Source: JBAXEO01 sp963789515 (GTDB lineage: Bacteria > Actinomycetota > Coriobacteriia > Anaerosomatales > JAAXUF01). Taken from it: a stretch of DNA of 64,000 nucleotides. The stretch is taken from assembly GCA_963789515.1 (NCBI GenBank), contig CAWBKW010000009.1:1-64000 (forward strand), given 5' to 3'. Shown here piece by piece: positions 1 to 9,069 of the stretch. Both the position numbers and the translations under genes were made by a program. Below the pieces are notes generated by a model. That model was not told the origin of the DNA, made no database searches, and was given only the letters and a program-made list of their open reading frames with translations. The stretch's first letter is position 1; every line of letters begins with the position of its first letter.

Positions 1-2
1 GG

Positions 3-812
3 CTGATCGAGTCGGGAGTTCTGCCCGAGGAGATCGACGTGGTGCAGTCCGAGACCGTGCCTACGATCGAAGCCGGCGAGCGCTCTTGGCTGGCTCCACA
101 CGGAGAGACGCTCGTGTGGAGCGCCGTCGTGAACCAGGCGCGAGTGAACGCCCGATTCAGCGCCAAGTACGCCACCTTCATGACGATTGCGGGCATCATC
201 GCCGCGTTCGGGGTGATGACCGAGAACGCGGTCCTCATCGTCGGCGCAATGGCTCTGGCACCCGACCTCACCCCGATCATCGCTACCAGCGTCGGTTTGG
301 TCGGACGGCGCTGGAGGCTTGCCGGCCGCGGCATGCTCACTCTCGCGATCGGCTATGCGTTCACGACGCTCGCGGCCCTTCTCACCGCCGCATTCATGCG
401 CGTCGCCAACCTGCTGCCGAGCGGCTACCAGCTCTCGCAGACGAACGTGCAGTCCCTGGTGACCTACAACGTGATGATCGTCATCATCGCGCTGGCCGCA
501 GGCGTGGCTGGCATGTTCGCTTTCGAGACAAAGGCGGGTGCCGCCGTGGGGGTGGCGATCTCCGTGACGACGATCCCCGCCGCCGCGTACGCCGGCGCCT
601 CCATCGGCTTGGTGCAGGCGGCCCACGCACAAGAAGCGCTGGTGATGCTCACCGTGAACGTGATCATGCTGCTTATTGGTGCGACCTTGGGCCTTGCGGT
701 GCAACTGGCCATCGGCAAGCGACGCGGCGTCGTAGACGTGGCACGCCTGCGGAGTGACGCGGCCGAAATCGAGTCCGCCGAGACGGCCCAACACGAGGGG
801 GAGAGTGCATGA
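3..812 (+). CDS. DUF389-family membrane protein (5' end outside window)
   Basis: The open frame runs in from the left edge without a stop, so the true start lies upstream and the product is longer than what is seen here. It reads as a DUF389 integral membrane protein: a hydrophobic core of about six helices beginning near AKYATFMTIAGIIAAFGVMT, with the family-like segment NAVLIVGAMALAPDLTPI and a short charged tail. DUF389 proteins usually have a soluble N-terminal domain before the helices; here only its end is visible. The stop overlaps the start of the next gene by 4 bp (ATGA), so the two are probably co-translated. Transport has been suggested for this family, but substrate and function are unknown. 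Confidence 0.8.
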   Translation: MIESGVLPEEIDVVQSETVPTIEAGERSWLAPHGETLVWSAVVNQARVNARFSAKYATFMTIAGIIAAFGVMTENAVLIVGAMALAPDLTPIIATSVGLVGRRWRLAGRGMLTLAIGYAFTTLAALLTAAFMRVANLLPSGYQLSQTNVQSLVTYNVMIVIIALAAGVAGMFAFETKAGAAVGVAISVTTIPAAAYAGASIGLVQAAHAQEALVMLTVNVIMLLIGATLGLAVQLAIGKRRGVVDVARLRSDAAEIESAETAQHEGESA

Positions 813-1507
813 CCACGCCGACTGAAACTCCGATGGCCGTCGCGCAGGGACGGCTGACCACACCTCGCGCCGCAGGGGTCGCCGGCATCGTGTTCTCGAT
901 ACTGTTCGCCGCGTCGGTGGTCATCATGCGCTCCGTCATAGAGCCGGGTTCCATGGGCCCGCTGGCTGACACCGCCGGACTGACGCTACAACACGTCGCA
1001 CTCGTGCCCGCCTATCTCTTGCCGTTCGCGGGCATCGCCTTCCTCTGGTTCATCGGCGTGGTGCGCGATCTCATCGGCGCCTACGAGGACCAGTTCTTTG
1101 CGACCGTCTTTCTGGGCAGCGGCATCGTGTTCGTCGCAATGGTGTTCGCCGCCGCTTCGGTGCTGACCGGACTGCTGACGCTGGCCCAACCCACCGGACC
1201 CAACGCTGAGCTCGGCCAGTCAATCGCGCGCGCCATGTTCTACATGTTCGGAGCGCGCAGCGCCGGCGTGTTCACGCTCGTCACGTCGACCATCGTTCTT
1301 CGCATCGGCGCACTGCCCAAGTGGGCGGCTCTTGCCGGGCTCGCGGTAGGCCTCGTGCTGCTGTTGGGCGTGCAGGCGTTCGATATGGTCATCCTGCTCT
1401 TCCCCGTGTGGGTCGGGCTGATGAGTGTGTTGCTCCTGGTGAAATCATCCACCATGAATGTCAAGAAGGCCCCGGCGGACTCCATTTCAAGGAGTTCGAA
1501 GGCCTGA
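809..1507 (+). CDS. Hypothetical membrane protein, about 6 TM helices
   Basis: A 232-residue protein starting at an ATG that overlaps the stop of the DUF389 gene (ATGA). After a polar N-terminus of about 20 residues there are roughly six hydrophobic stretches, including AGIVFSILFAASVVIMRSV, the helices around residues 60-80 and 95-120, and a C-terminal pair near LAGLAVGLVLLLGVQAFDMV, followed by a basic tail. No family recognised. The overlap with the upstream gene suggests the two products act together, which is inference from position only. Confidence 0.75.
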   Translation: MTTPTETPMAVAQGRLTTPRAAGVAGIVFSILFAASVVIMRSVIEPGSMGPLADTAGLTLQHVALVPAYLLPFAGIAFLWFIGVVRDLIGAYEDQFFATVFLGSGIVFVAMVFAAASVLTGLLTLAQPTGPNAELGQSIARAMFYMFGARSAGVFTLVTSTIVLRIGALPKWAALAGLAVGLVLLLGVQAFDMVILLFPVWVGLMSVLLLVKSSTMNVKKAPADSISRSSKA

Positions 1508-1534
1508 AGCCGTTGCGATCTTAAGGGGTGAGTC

Positions 1535-3154
1535 ATGACCAAGCAGCCGAACATCTTGATGATCGTGACCGACCAGGAGTATGCCCACCAGTCGCTGCCG
1601 GCGGACTTCGTCTTGGCCAACCGGGATCGCATTCGTTCCCGTGGGGTCACCTTCTCAAATCACCACGCAACCACCACGGTGTGCACCCCCTCCCGCTCGG
1701 TGATCTACACCGGCCGGCATACACCGCAGACTCGCATGTTCGACAACACCAACTTCGCCTGGATCGACGACATGAAGGCCGATCCGGAAGCGTTGCCCAC
1801 CATCGGTCATATGCTGCGCGATCTGGGCTACCACACCGTCTACAAGGGCAAGTGGCACCTCTCAGAGCTTCCAGCTGAGGGCTCGCGGGAAGCCATGGAA
1901 CCCTTCGGCTTCTCCGAGTACCAGGATTGGGGCGATGCGCAAGGCGGACCGATGGACGGGCTCTTGAAAGATCCCAAGATCGCGGATGAAGCCGTCGACT
2001 GGCTGACGAAGCGTGCCCCTGAGGTTTCTGCGACTCGACCCTGGTACATGGCTGTGAACTTCGTTAACCCTCACGATGTGATGTTCTTCGATACCGACGG
2101 CGATGAGACGGTCCAAGCAAACAGCATGTTCCCGATCTTTGGCGCGCCCGATGCGCCGCTTTACCAACAGAAATGGGAGACGGCCTTGCCCGGCTCCTTC
2201 TTCGACGACCTGGATGGACAGCCGCCGGCCGTCCGCAGCTACAAGGGCCTTTGTGACGTGTACTATGGCCGGATTCCGATGGATCGCCGGGATATGTGGC
2301 ACAACCATGTCAACTACTACCTCAACTGCCATCTCGATGTAGACCGGCACATCGGCGCAGTGCTGGATGCTCTGGAAGGGTCTGGCCAAGCCGATGACAC
2401 GATCATCATCTTCACCTCGGATCACGGCGAGATGGGCGGCGCTCATCACCTGCGCCAGAAAGGCAGCGTAGCTTTCCGGGAAACCGTCAACGTGCCTTTG
2501 GTGATCGTAGATCCGCGCCACCCTGGCGTAGCCAGGACGGATGCGGTGGGTTCCCATCTGGACATGGTTCCCACCATCTTGGCCTACGCCGGTCTGCCGG
2601 AGGACGAACGGCAGCAGCGGTATCCCTTCCTGAAAGGGCATGACCTTTCAGGAATCGTAGAGGATCCCACCTCAGTCGGACCGCGCGGCAGCAGCGGGGA
2701 GCCGGGCAAGGGCTGTCTGCTGACCTACGACATGATCGCCACCGTCGACGCAGAATGGTTCAGCCGCAACGCGACCAAGGTGTTTGACATGGCCGCAGCC
2801 AAGGCTGGCGTGGAGTTCCATCGCGGTATGGAGTCGTTCAAAGACATGCTGGACGAGATTGGCGTGCCGAACCTTGAGAAGCGTGAGTTGTTCCGCAGCG
2901 TGTTCGACGGCCGATACAAGCTGGTTCGTTACTTCGGGCTGGGTACTTACAACCTGCCGGCAACGGTCGAGCAGCTGCTGGCCGACAATGACGTCGCTCT
3001 CTATGATCTGCTGCTGGATCCCGAGGAAATGGACAATCTCGCCGACCCGGCCAATCCCAAATACAGCGAAGAATTGCTGTCGGCCATGAACCAGAAACTC
3101 AATGTGCTGATTGTTGAGGAGGTCGGGGAAGACACGGCCCTGTTCACCCCATAG
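1535..3154 (+). CDS. Sulfatase (alkaline-phosphatase superfamily, Cys-type)
   Basis: A 539-residue sulfatase that should hydrolyse a sulfate ester. The N-terminal segment PNILMIVTDQEY holds the metal-binding DQ in the form seen in choline-sulfatase-like enzymes. VCTPSRSVIYTG (about residues 50-61) is the CxPSR signature whose Cys must be oxidised to formylglycine. FTSDHGEMGGAHH (about residue 290) is the second metal site, followed by a Lys in LRQKG. The C-terminal part carries the usual GRYKLVRYFG-LYDLLLDPEE segment. The start ATG follows a purine-rich AAGGGGTGAG. No signal peptide is evident, so it is probably cytoplasmic. No formylglycine-generating enzyme or anaerobic sulfatase-maturating enzyme is in this window, so maturation would depend on a gene elsewhere. 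The substrate cannot be read from the sequence. Confidence 0.92.
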   Translation: MTKQPNILMIVTDQEYAHQSLPADFVLANRDRIRSRGVTFSNHHATTTVCTPSRSVIYTGRHTPQTRMFDNTNFAWIDDMKADPEALPTIGHMLRDLGYHTVYKGKWHLSELPAEGSREAMEPFGFSEYQDWGDAQGGPMDGLLKDPKIADEAVDWLTKRAPEVSATRPWYMAVNFVNPHDVMFFDTDGDETVQANSMFPIFGAPDAPLYQQKWETALPGSFFDDLDGQPPAVRSYKGLCDVYYGRIPMDRRDMWHNHVNYYLNCHLDVDRHIGAVLDALEGSGQADDTIIIFTSDHGEMGGAHHLRQKGSVAFRETVNVPLVIVDPRHPGVARTDAVGSHLDMVPTILAYAGLPEDERQQRYPFLKGHDLSGIVEDPTSVGPRGSSGEPGKGCLLTYDMIATVDAEWFSRNATKVFDMAAAKAGVEFHRGMESFKDMLDEIGVPNLEKRELFRSVFDGRYKLVRYFGLGTYNLPATVEQLLADNDVALYDLLLDPEEMDNLADPANPKYSEELLSAMNQKLNVLIVEEVGEDTALFTP

Positions 3155-3392
3155 ATGGGTGCCTCAGCTCTTCGTGGACGCGGCTCAACGGGCCGCCCCG
3201 AAGCGAATGAGGCGCATGCGTGCCCATGAGCGCAGACGCTTCCCTGATAGACGAGTCGTCGAAACTGACCGCGAGACGCGGCTGCTTGACTCCAGCGTTA
3301 AGCGACAGCCGGCAAGTGCGTCACAAGGCCGTCGACGATGGCCCGGGCAACAGACGACGCCGAAGTAGGCGAGCCGAGCTCGCCTTGCGCGC

Positions 3393-4484
3393 CTACACGG
3401 CGCCGCCGGCTTCGGTGCTATCCGCCTCCGTCAATTCGCCGTCGAACGGATGCCTCCCGCTGCTCATAAGGTAGCTGAGGCCGAGGGTGCTCTTGGACGA
3501 CTCGAGTGAGAGCCGCACGATCATCGTCATGGGAACCGACAGGATCGCGCCGACCGGGCCGAGGATGTAGCCCCAGAAGAGCAGCGAGCCGAACACCACT
3601 GCCGCCGAGAGGTCAGTGCCCTCGCCCATCTGCCGAGGCAACAGGATGTTCTGGATTCCACCGTTGATCACGATGAACGCGACGATGACCACGAGCGCAG
3701 CCTGCGGGCCTGAGACGAGAAGTGCCATCAGCGCCGGTCCCACGAGAGAGAGCAGGAATCCGATGCTCGGGATGAACCCGAACAGGAAGGCCAATGCTCC
3801 CCAGAGCACCGGGTACGGCACCCCCATGACGAAGAGCAGCACGGTGTCGACGGCAGCCACGAGGAAGTTCACCCAGGCGGTCACTACAACGTAGTTGCGC
3901 ACGTTGCCGACGAAGCGGTCGAGCGGTGCCCGAGAGATCGGCGTCGCTATCGCCTTGACCTTCGCCGGCATGAACGTGGACTCGAGGAGCATGAATATGG
4001 CGAGCGCCAGCATGAAACCGAAGTTGGCGAAGGCGCTGACAAGCCACGCGGCTGCGCTGGCCACCATCTGGGCCAGGGCGCTCGCATCTGCTTGCGGTGC
4101 TCCGGACGAAACGTTCACGCCCAGAGAGGCCAAAGTCTGCGTGATCTGGCTCTGCAGCTCATTGAACTGCTCCTCATACTGAGGCAGGTCCTGGATGAAG
4201 TTGTTCAGCGACGAGACGATCACGACGATCGCAAGACCGATGCCCACCAGTGTCGCTATGACGGTGATGATGAAGGCGAACGGCGGGCGTACGCCCCGCT
4301 TGATGAGCCACCGCTGCAAAGGAGCGATCGACACCGCGATCACGAACGCCATCAGGAACTGGCTGACTATCTGGCTGGCACTGTGAACTGCGGCCAGGAT
4401 GACCACCACTGACGCAAGGCCTACGGCCATGGGGAGAAACGCGCTTCCACCCCTGCGTTCAGCCTGCTGTTCTTCGCTCGCCAT
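3393..4484 (-). CDS. AI-2E family transporter (PerM/YdiK-like)
   Basis: A 363-residue membrane protein with the AI-2E exporter family pattern: an N-terminal helix pair (residues 14-50), a soluble stretch with a predicted helical segment around FIQDLPQYEEQFNELQSQI, then a C-terminal block of several helices ending in VFGSLLFWGYILGPVGAILSVPMTM, which matches the conserved family end. The start ATG follows GAGGAG at 7 bp. It is the last gene of a minus-strand run that begins with the TetR gene near 9.7 kb. Family members export quorum-sensing signals or other small solutes or act as ion antiporters; the substrate here is unknown. Confidence 0.9.
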   Translation of the reverse strand: MASEEQQAERRGGSAFLPMAVGLASVVVILAAVHSASQIVSQFLMAFVIAVSIAPLQRWLIKRGVRPPFAFIITVIATLVGIGLAIVVIVSSLNNFIQDLPQYEEQFNELQSQITQTLASLGVNVSSGAPQADASALAQMVASAAAWLVSAFANFGFMLALAIFMLLESTFMPAKVKAIATPISRAPLDRFVGNVRNYVVVTAWVNFLVAAVDTVLLFVMGVPYPVLWGALAFLFGFIPSIGFLLSLVGPALMALLVSGPQAALVVIVAFIVINGGIQNILLPRQMGEGTDLSAAVVFGSLLFWGYILGPVGAILSVPMTMIVRLSLESSKSTLGLSYLMSSGRHPFDGELTEADSTEAGGAV

Positions 4485-4549
4485 GCTTGACTCCTCTACG
4501 TCACGAAATTCGCCCGGGACCTCTGCTCTGGCAACGAGTCTCGCAACGA

Positions 4550-5713
4550 TCAGGCTGTTGGCGAAGGATCGTCGAGTGGGATGCGTGCCTCAGCCCACCA
4601 CTCCGGAGGCGTCGGCAACACGGGAACGAACGTTTCCCGCTGCTTGCCCGCGATCGGCGGCAGCTGGTCGATCACCTGCGCCTGACGCGCAACGATTGCT
4701 TCCTTCGTCACGTTGAAGACGGTCAGGTCCTGAGTCTGAACGACCGGCCCGTCGTAGACCTCGCTCAGCTCCGAGTGGATCATGGGAATCACCTGCGGAG
4801 AAAGCAGCGTGTGCCACAGGCCTGCCATGCGCGGCTTCACGAGATTAAATACCTTGCCCGCAGCGGTGGGCGAGGTGTGGGCGGCATTGAGCGCTATCGT
4901 TGCCCGCTCGATCGACAGTCCCGAAGCCGCCGCCAGCGCGGCTGCGGGGGGGAAGCACTCATGGATGAGCAGATCGACCCCGCCCTCGTTGGCACGCACG
5001 AGCGGCCACGCCGCACACGTGTCGCCCGAGTACGAGAAGGACAGCCCGGCGAATTCGAGGCGATAGCCGACAGCGCCCGTCAGCGCGTGAACGACCGGGA
5101 ACGCCGTCACTCTCACACCGTTCTCGTCGTAGACCACCTGAGTCTGGCTCCAGTCGAATTCGTGCGTTTCAATCCTCATGCTGTCTTCGTTGATCGGACC
5201 TTTCCCTGCCTCGGTGTCCCAGGCAAGCGCCATCTCAATGCCATCACAGAAGTACTTCGTGCCGAGGCGAGGCTCGGTGCCGCTCGGACCCCAGACCCGA
5301 ACCGGCCCATCCGCACGACCGACCTTCGCGTAACTGCCGCACAGCGTGATGATGTCCGCCGTGTGATCCGCATGCAGATGGCTGAGGAACACCTTGTCGA
5401 GCAGGTTGACCGGCAGCTTCAGGCTCGCGTAATTCGCGAGCGAGCCGCCCCCGATGTCGAAGAGCAGCAGGTCGCGCTCCGGATTCCCGACTTCGACAAG
5501 AATGCTGGCCGACGCTTGGGCGCGTGTTGTCCACGGGTTGCCGCTGCCCAGCACCGTCACGCGCAGCTCGCCGTCTTCGATAGGCTCGTCGCCCGGAACG
5601 AACACGTCTGCGTACTCGCGCGGCGGTGCGCCTACAACCGGTGTCAGGGTAATCGCCTCCGTTCCTCCCGCATACGTCGGAAGGGGTAGAGCCATCTGGT
5701 TACTGTCTGTCAT
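4550..5713 (-). CDS. MBL-fold metallo-hydrolase (RNase Z-like)
   Basis: A metallo-beta-lactamase-fold hydrolase of about 387 residues. The zinc site is clear: FLSHLHADHTADI gives HxHxDH, FSYSGDT gives the bridging Asp, and later His residues occur in LIHECF and LNAAHTS. The layout (VLGSGNP start of domain, SGDT, HTS) resembles RNase Z/ElaC-type proteins. The N-terminal extension before the domain is about 45 residues. I chose the ATG preceded by AAGGAGGA at 7 bp; a longer frame extends 23 codons upstream without a ribosome site. It sits between the SulP and AI-2E genes, 72 and 65 bp away. The natural substrate is not known. Confidence 0.85.
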   Translation of the reverse strand: MTDSNQMALPLPTYAGGTEAITLTPVVGAPPREYADVFVPGDEPIEDGELRVTVLGSGNPWTTRAQASASILVEVGNPERDLLLFDIGGGSLANYASLKLPVNLLDKVFLSHLHADHTADIITLCGSYAKVGRADGPVRVWGPSGTEPRLGTKYFCDGIEMALAWDTEAGKGPINEDSMRIETHEFDWSQTQVVYDENGVRVTAFPVVHALTGAVGYRLEFAGLSFSYSGDTCAAWPLVRANEGGVDLLIHECFPPAAALAAASGLSIERATIALNAAHTSPTAAGKVFNLVKPRMAGLWHTLLSPQVIPMIHSELSEVYDGPVVQTQDLTVFNVTKEAIVARQAQVIDQLPPIAGKQRETFVPVLPTPPEWWAEARIPLDDPSPTA

Positions 5714-5785
5714 CTCGGGTTCCTCCTTGGTCTGCACAATGGGTCGAGCTGCAAAGTGCGCCGTCGGATCCGCTCCGGGCACGCA

Positions 5786-7522
5786 TCAAACTCCTCCTGG
5801 TTCCTCCGCGTGTCTCACCGCCGCGTCGAGCGTCGGGAACACATGATCCAGACCAATCGCGTCGACCAGACCTGTCTCGCGTCCCTGGCCGAGAACGGGT
5901 GCGTGGACGTCGGCCACGCACCATTCGATGCCTTGCTCACGCAGGGTCTTGATGAGCCCGATGAGCACTTCGGTGCTGGTGATGTCGATCTGGTCCTGAC
6001 CACTCGCATCCAATACGACGACTCTCACAGCTGGGTCTGCCTCGGCGATGAGGGCCTTTACGCGGTCACGGACGGCAAGAGCGTTGGCGTAGTAGATCTG
6101 GGCATCAGGCCGCACTATCAGGACGCCCGGCACGGCGGCGTTCTCCGGGTGTCGTCCCAGGTCGGAGTAAGCGCCTGGCACTCCGGGCACGCGTCCGAGG
6201 GAGGACACGTGCGGTCGCGCCGTCCGATAGACGACGAACAGCAGGGAGCCTACCAGTCCGATGACCATGCCTTGCAGGACGTCGACGAACAGGACGCCGG
6301 CCATCGCCAGCACTCCGAACCACACCTCGGCCGGCGCCTCCTTGCGAAGCTTGATCAGCTTGCGCGAGGCGATGATGTGCCAAACCGCGTGGATGATGAG
6401 CGCGCCGAGCACCGCTTCCGGCAGCGACGCGAATAGCGGGGTGAGGAAGAGCACCGTCACGATCGTCACCGCCCAGGTCACGAGGTTCGCGACCTGGGTT
6501 CGAGCGCCCGCCCCCTCCTTGACTGCCGACGATGACATGCCGCCACCAGCGATCATGCCGCCGAGCAGTGCGCTGGCCACGTTGACCACCGCACTGGCGT
6601 TGAGCTCCTGATCGGCGTCCACTTCGTAGCCGTGCTTGTCGGCGAACTCGCGCGCCACGCCGATGCTCTCGCTGAACGCCACCAGCAAGACGCCTATGGC
6701 GGGCAACACCATCGCGAGTAGGTCTTGGAGGGGAACCTGCGGGACGGCCAGTGACGGCAGTCCCTGCGGGAGCTTTCCGACGACCTCGACGCTGTAGTTG
6801 CCGCTCAGGTTTAGCGCGGAGCTGAGCGCAATCGAGCCAAAGAGCACCACCAGGCCAGCCGGGATCTTCTTGCTGAGCGCCGGGAGGCCGAAGAGTAGGA
6901 GCAGTGCGCCCGCCCCACACGCGACGGCGACCAGATTTGCTTGGGCGAGTTCTTTGAGGACGCCGACGAACTTCTCAGCCGTGTTTCCCGATGTCTTAGG
7001 CACGCCGAACAGCTTGTAGAGCTGTCCGACGGCAACAAAGACCGCGAGGCCGACAACGAAGCCGTCCATCACGGGCTTTGACAGGAACTGCGTGATGAAG
7101 CCGAGTCTCGCCAGTCCTGCTGCGAGGTAGACAAGACCCACCACCAGGACGAAGGCCGCCGCGTAGGTCTGATAAGTCGCGGAATCGGCAGCATTGGCCG
7201 CGGCCGAGGCCACAAGGGCTGCGGCCACCGACGAGGCAAGGAGGGCAGCGGTTGCCGAGGTGGGCCCCACCGAGAGGTGTCGCGAAGTTCCGAACAACGC
7301 GTAGGCGAGGAAGGCCGCCAGAATCGTGTAGAGACCGGCCTGCGGTGGCAGACCCGCGATACCGGCATACGCCATGGCTTCTGGAACGACGAGACCCCAC
7401 AGCGTCAGCCCCGCAATCACATCGAGGGCCAGCCACTTGCGGTCGTACTCGGGTAGCCACGACAGGATCGGAACGTAGCGCGCGATTCCGGTCTTGCCTT
7501 TGGTTGCTGACGCCTTGCTCAA
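5786..7522 (-). CDS. SulP-family anion permease with STAS domain
   Basis: A 578-residue SulP/SLC26-type transporter, likely moving sulfate, bicarbonate or another anion. The family signature appears early as LTLWGLVVPEAMAYAGIAGL, followed by GTSRHLSVGPTSATAALLAS and about 10-14 hydrophobic helices up to residue 430. A C-terminal STAS domain follows (GVLIVRPDAQIYYANA and VVVLDASGQDQIDITS). The start is taken as TTG preceded by GGGGAG; upstream in-frame codons look non-coding. Together with the sulfatase it could form a route for releasing and taking up sulfate, but the genes are on opposite strands and this is inference. Confidence 0.9.
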   Translation of the reverse strand: MSKASATKGKTGIARYVPILSWLPEYDRKWLALDVIAGLTLWGLVVPEAMAYAGIAGLPPQAGLYTILAAFLAYALFGTSRHLSVGPTSATAALLASSVAAALVASAAANAADSATYQTYAAAFVLVVGLVYLAAGLARLGFITQFLSKPVMDGFVVGLAVFVAVGQLYKLFGVPKTSGNTAEKFVGVLKELAQANLVAVACGAGALLLLFGLPALSKKIPAGLVVLFGSIALSSALNLSGNYSVEVVGKLPQGLPSLAVPQVPLQDLLAMVLPAIGVLLVAFSESIGVAREFADKHGYEVDADQELNASAVVNVASALLGGMIAGGGMSSSAVKEGAGARTQVANLVTWAVTIVTVLFLTPLFASLPEAVLGALIIHAVWHIIASRKLIKLRKEAPAEVWFGVLAMAGVLFVDVLQGMVIGLVGSLLFVVYRTARPHVSSLGRVPGVPGAYSDLGRHPENAAVPGVLIVRPDAQIYYANALAVRDRVKALIAEADPAVRVVVLDASGQDQIDITSTEVLIGLIKTLREQGIEWCVADVHAPVLGQGRETGLVDAIGLDHVFPTLDAAVRHAEEPGGV

Positions 7523-7544
7523 CGAGCTCCCCGTTTCTGGCGCC

Positions 7545-7823
7545 CTAGCCCTGCTGCATCTGGCGTGCTCGGTAGTTGCCGGCGTACGTGCTGACGTCGA
7601 TGGCGAGCGCCAAGCCAAGCCACAGCCAGTCGAGGCCGTTGATCCCGCCCGGGTACACTAGGACGTACATGATCGTGGTCCAGGGCACAAAGATCAGACC
7701 GACGAGCGGCCAGATGAACGTCCCGAAGGTGAGCTGCATGCGGTGGGGCTGGACGATCCACCACAACAGGAACGCGAGACGCGGCGCTCCGGCAAGCAGT
7801 ACGGCGAACAAGCAACAACCCAT
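7545..7823 (-). CDS. Small Trp-rich membrane protein
   Basis: A 92-residue protein with three hydrophobic segments (residues 2-23, about 33-57 and about 63-78) and many Trp residues, ending in a short polar tail. A strong ribosome site, GAGGAGG, lies 5 bp before the ATG. It is 22 bp upstream of the SulP gene on the same strand, so the two are probably co-transcribed and it may be an accessory subunit. No family recognised. Confidence 0.75.
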   Translation of the reverse strand: MGCCLFAVLLAGAPRLAFLLWWIVQPHRMQLTFGTFIWPLVGLIFVPWTTIMYVLVYPGGINGLDWLWLGLALAIDVSTYAGNYRARQMQQG

Positions 7824-7925
7824 GGCTTCCTCCTCGGTAGCACTCGATTGACCTTGTCTATGGCGCGACGGCCACGGAACTCACTGCCTCAGAGAGGCCC
7901 TGATCATGTCGGTATCTCCCTGTCA

Positions 7926-8957
7926 TCAGAACTCGATTGGAATGTCTTTCGCCTTCGCGACCTTGTAGATGGCGTCGAAGGTCGCCGGCTTATCCCATTC
8001 CGTGTCGGACGGCTCGTTGCGGAACTCGCGATAGGCGCGTTCGACGTTTATGTACAGCCGCGCCGGGGCCTTCCACGACCCGTACGGCCCGAAGTCGATC
8101 TTCTTGGCAGCGTCCAGCGAGTTCATCCCGTCATCGAAGCACTTCCTCGACTCCGCGCGCACGTACTGGAGGTACTCCTTCATCTCTGTGACTCCCTCGA
8201 CGCCGCATATGGGCCCATGTCCGGGGACGACGGCCTTGGGGTTTAGCGAGATGATGAGGTCGAGCGCCTTGAAGAAGGCATCGTATGTGCCGACCCAGCC
8301 CATGGGCGTGCTCCCGTGGAAGATGATGTCGCCGGCGAACACGACTCCTTCCGCGGGCACGTGGACGATCGTGTCGCCCATCTGGTGACAGGGATCGACG
8401 TGGATCATCTCGACCGCGGTGCCATCGAGGTCCAGCTCGTAGCGGTCGTCGAAGACGGTGGTGGGCAAGACGAGTTCGACACCTTCGAAGTCATAGTCTT
8501 CGGCCAGCTGCACCGCAATGGCCTCGGCGCCGTGGTGCAACCCCTCGAGCAGGAGGCGGGTGGGCAGATGCTCGACGGCGTGCAGCAGCTTCCGGGTCTC
8601 CTCCGGGTCGGCGACGGTGGGCATCCGCTCGGCTATCGCGCGGTGAGCGATGATATCGGCGCCCGCGAAGAGCTGGTTGCCGCCCACGTGGTCGATGTCC
8701 TCGTGCGTGAGCCCGACGTACTTCGGCGTGTCGTTCCAGACGGTGCCGAACAGCTCGATCATCCTGCGCGCGTGGGGGAGGTCCGACTGCGTGTCGACGA
8801 CCATGCCGCCGCCGCAGTTGATGAGCCCGGAGTTCGCATCCATCACGCGGTTCTTCTCGCAGAACACCGCATAGCAGTTGTCGCTCACCTGCTGGAGCTT
8901 CATATGCATCTGCTCTGCAGTTCTCTCAGAGATCGGCACATCGCTCGGCTTGCTCAT
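7926..8957 (-). CDS. MBL-fold metallo-hydrolase with variant metal motif
   Basis: About 343 residues with a metallo-beta-lactamase fold: DANSGLINCGGGMVVDTQSD, then VGLTHEDIDHVGGN, then a His in VDPCHQMGDT, and VPGHGPICG. The first motif reads HxDxDH rather than the usual HxHxDH, so one zinc-ligand His is replaced by Asp. The bridging position appears as FAGDIIFHGS. The start is the ATG preceded by AAGGAGAG. It lies directly downstream of the TetR regulator and upstream of the small membrane protein and SulP gene. The reaction is unknown; similar proteins are often annotated only as MBL-fold hydrolases. Confidence 0.85.
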   Translation of the reverse strand: MSKPSDVPISERTAEQMHMKLQQVSDNCYAVFCEKNRVMDANSGLINCGGGMVVDTQSDLPHARRMIELFGTVWNDTPKYVGLTHEDIDHVGGNQLFAGADIIAHRAIAERMPTVADPEETRKLLHAVEHLPTRLLLEGLHHGAEAIAVQLAEDYDFEGVELVLPTTVFDDRYELDLDGTAVEMIHVDPCHQMGDTIVHVPAEGVVFAGDIIFHGSTPMGWVGTYDAFFKALDLIISLNPKAVVPGHGPICGVEGVTEMKEYLQYVRAESRKCFDDGMNSLDAAKKIDFGPYGSWKAPARLYINVERAYREFRNEPSDTEWDKPATFDAIYKVAKAKDIPIEF

Positions 8958-9069
8958 GGCTCTCTCCTTCTCTCTCGGTATCACGGTGTCTCGGGCGTGT
9001 CCTCTTGACTGCGCCCGCTACCCGAACGCCCAGAGTTAGCCCGACGCTGCGGGTCACGGACGGGGCCGG

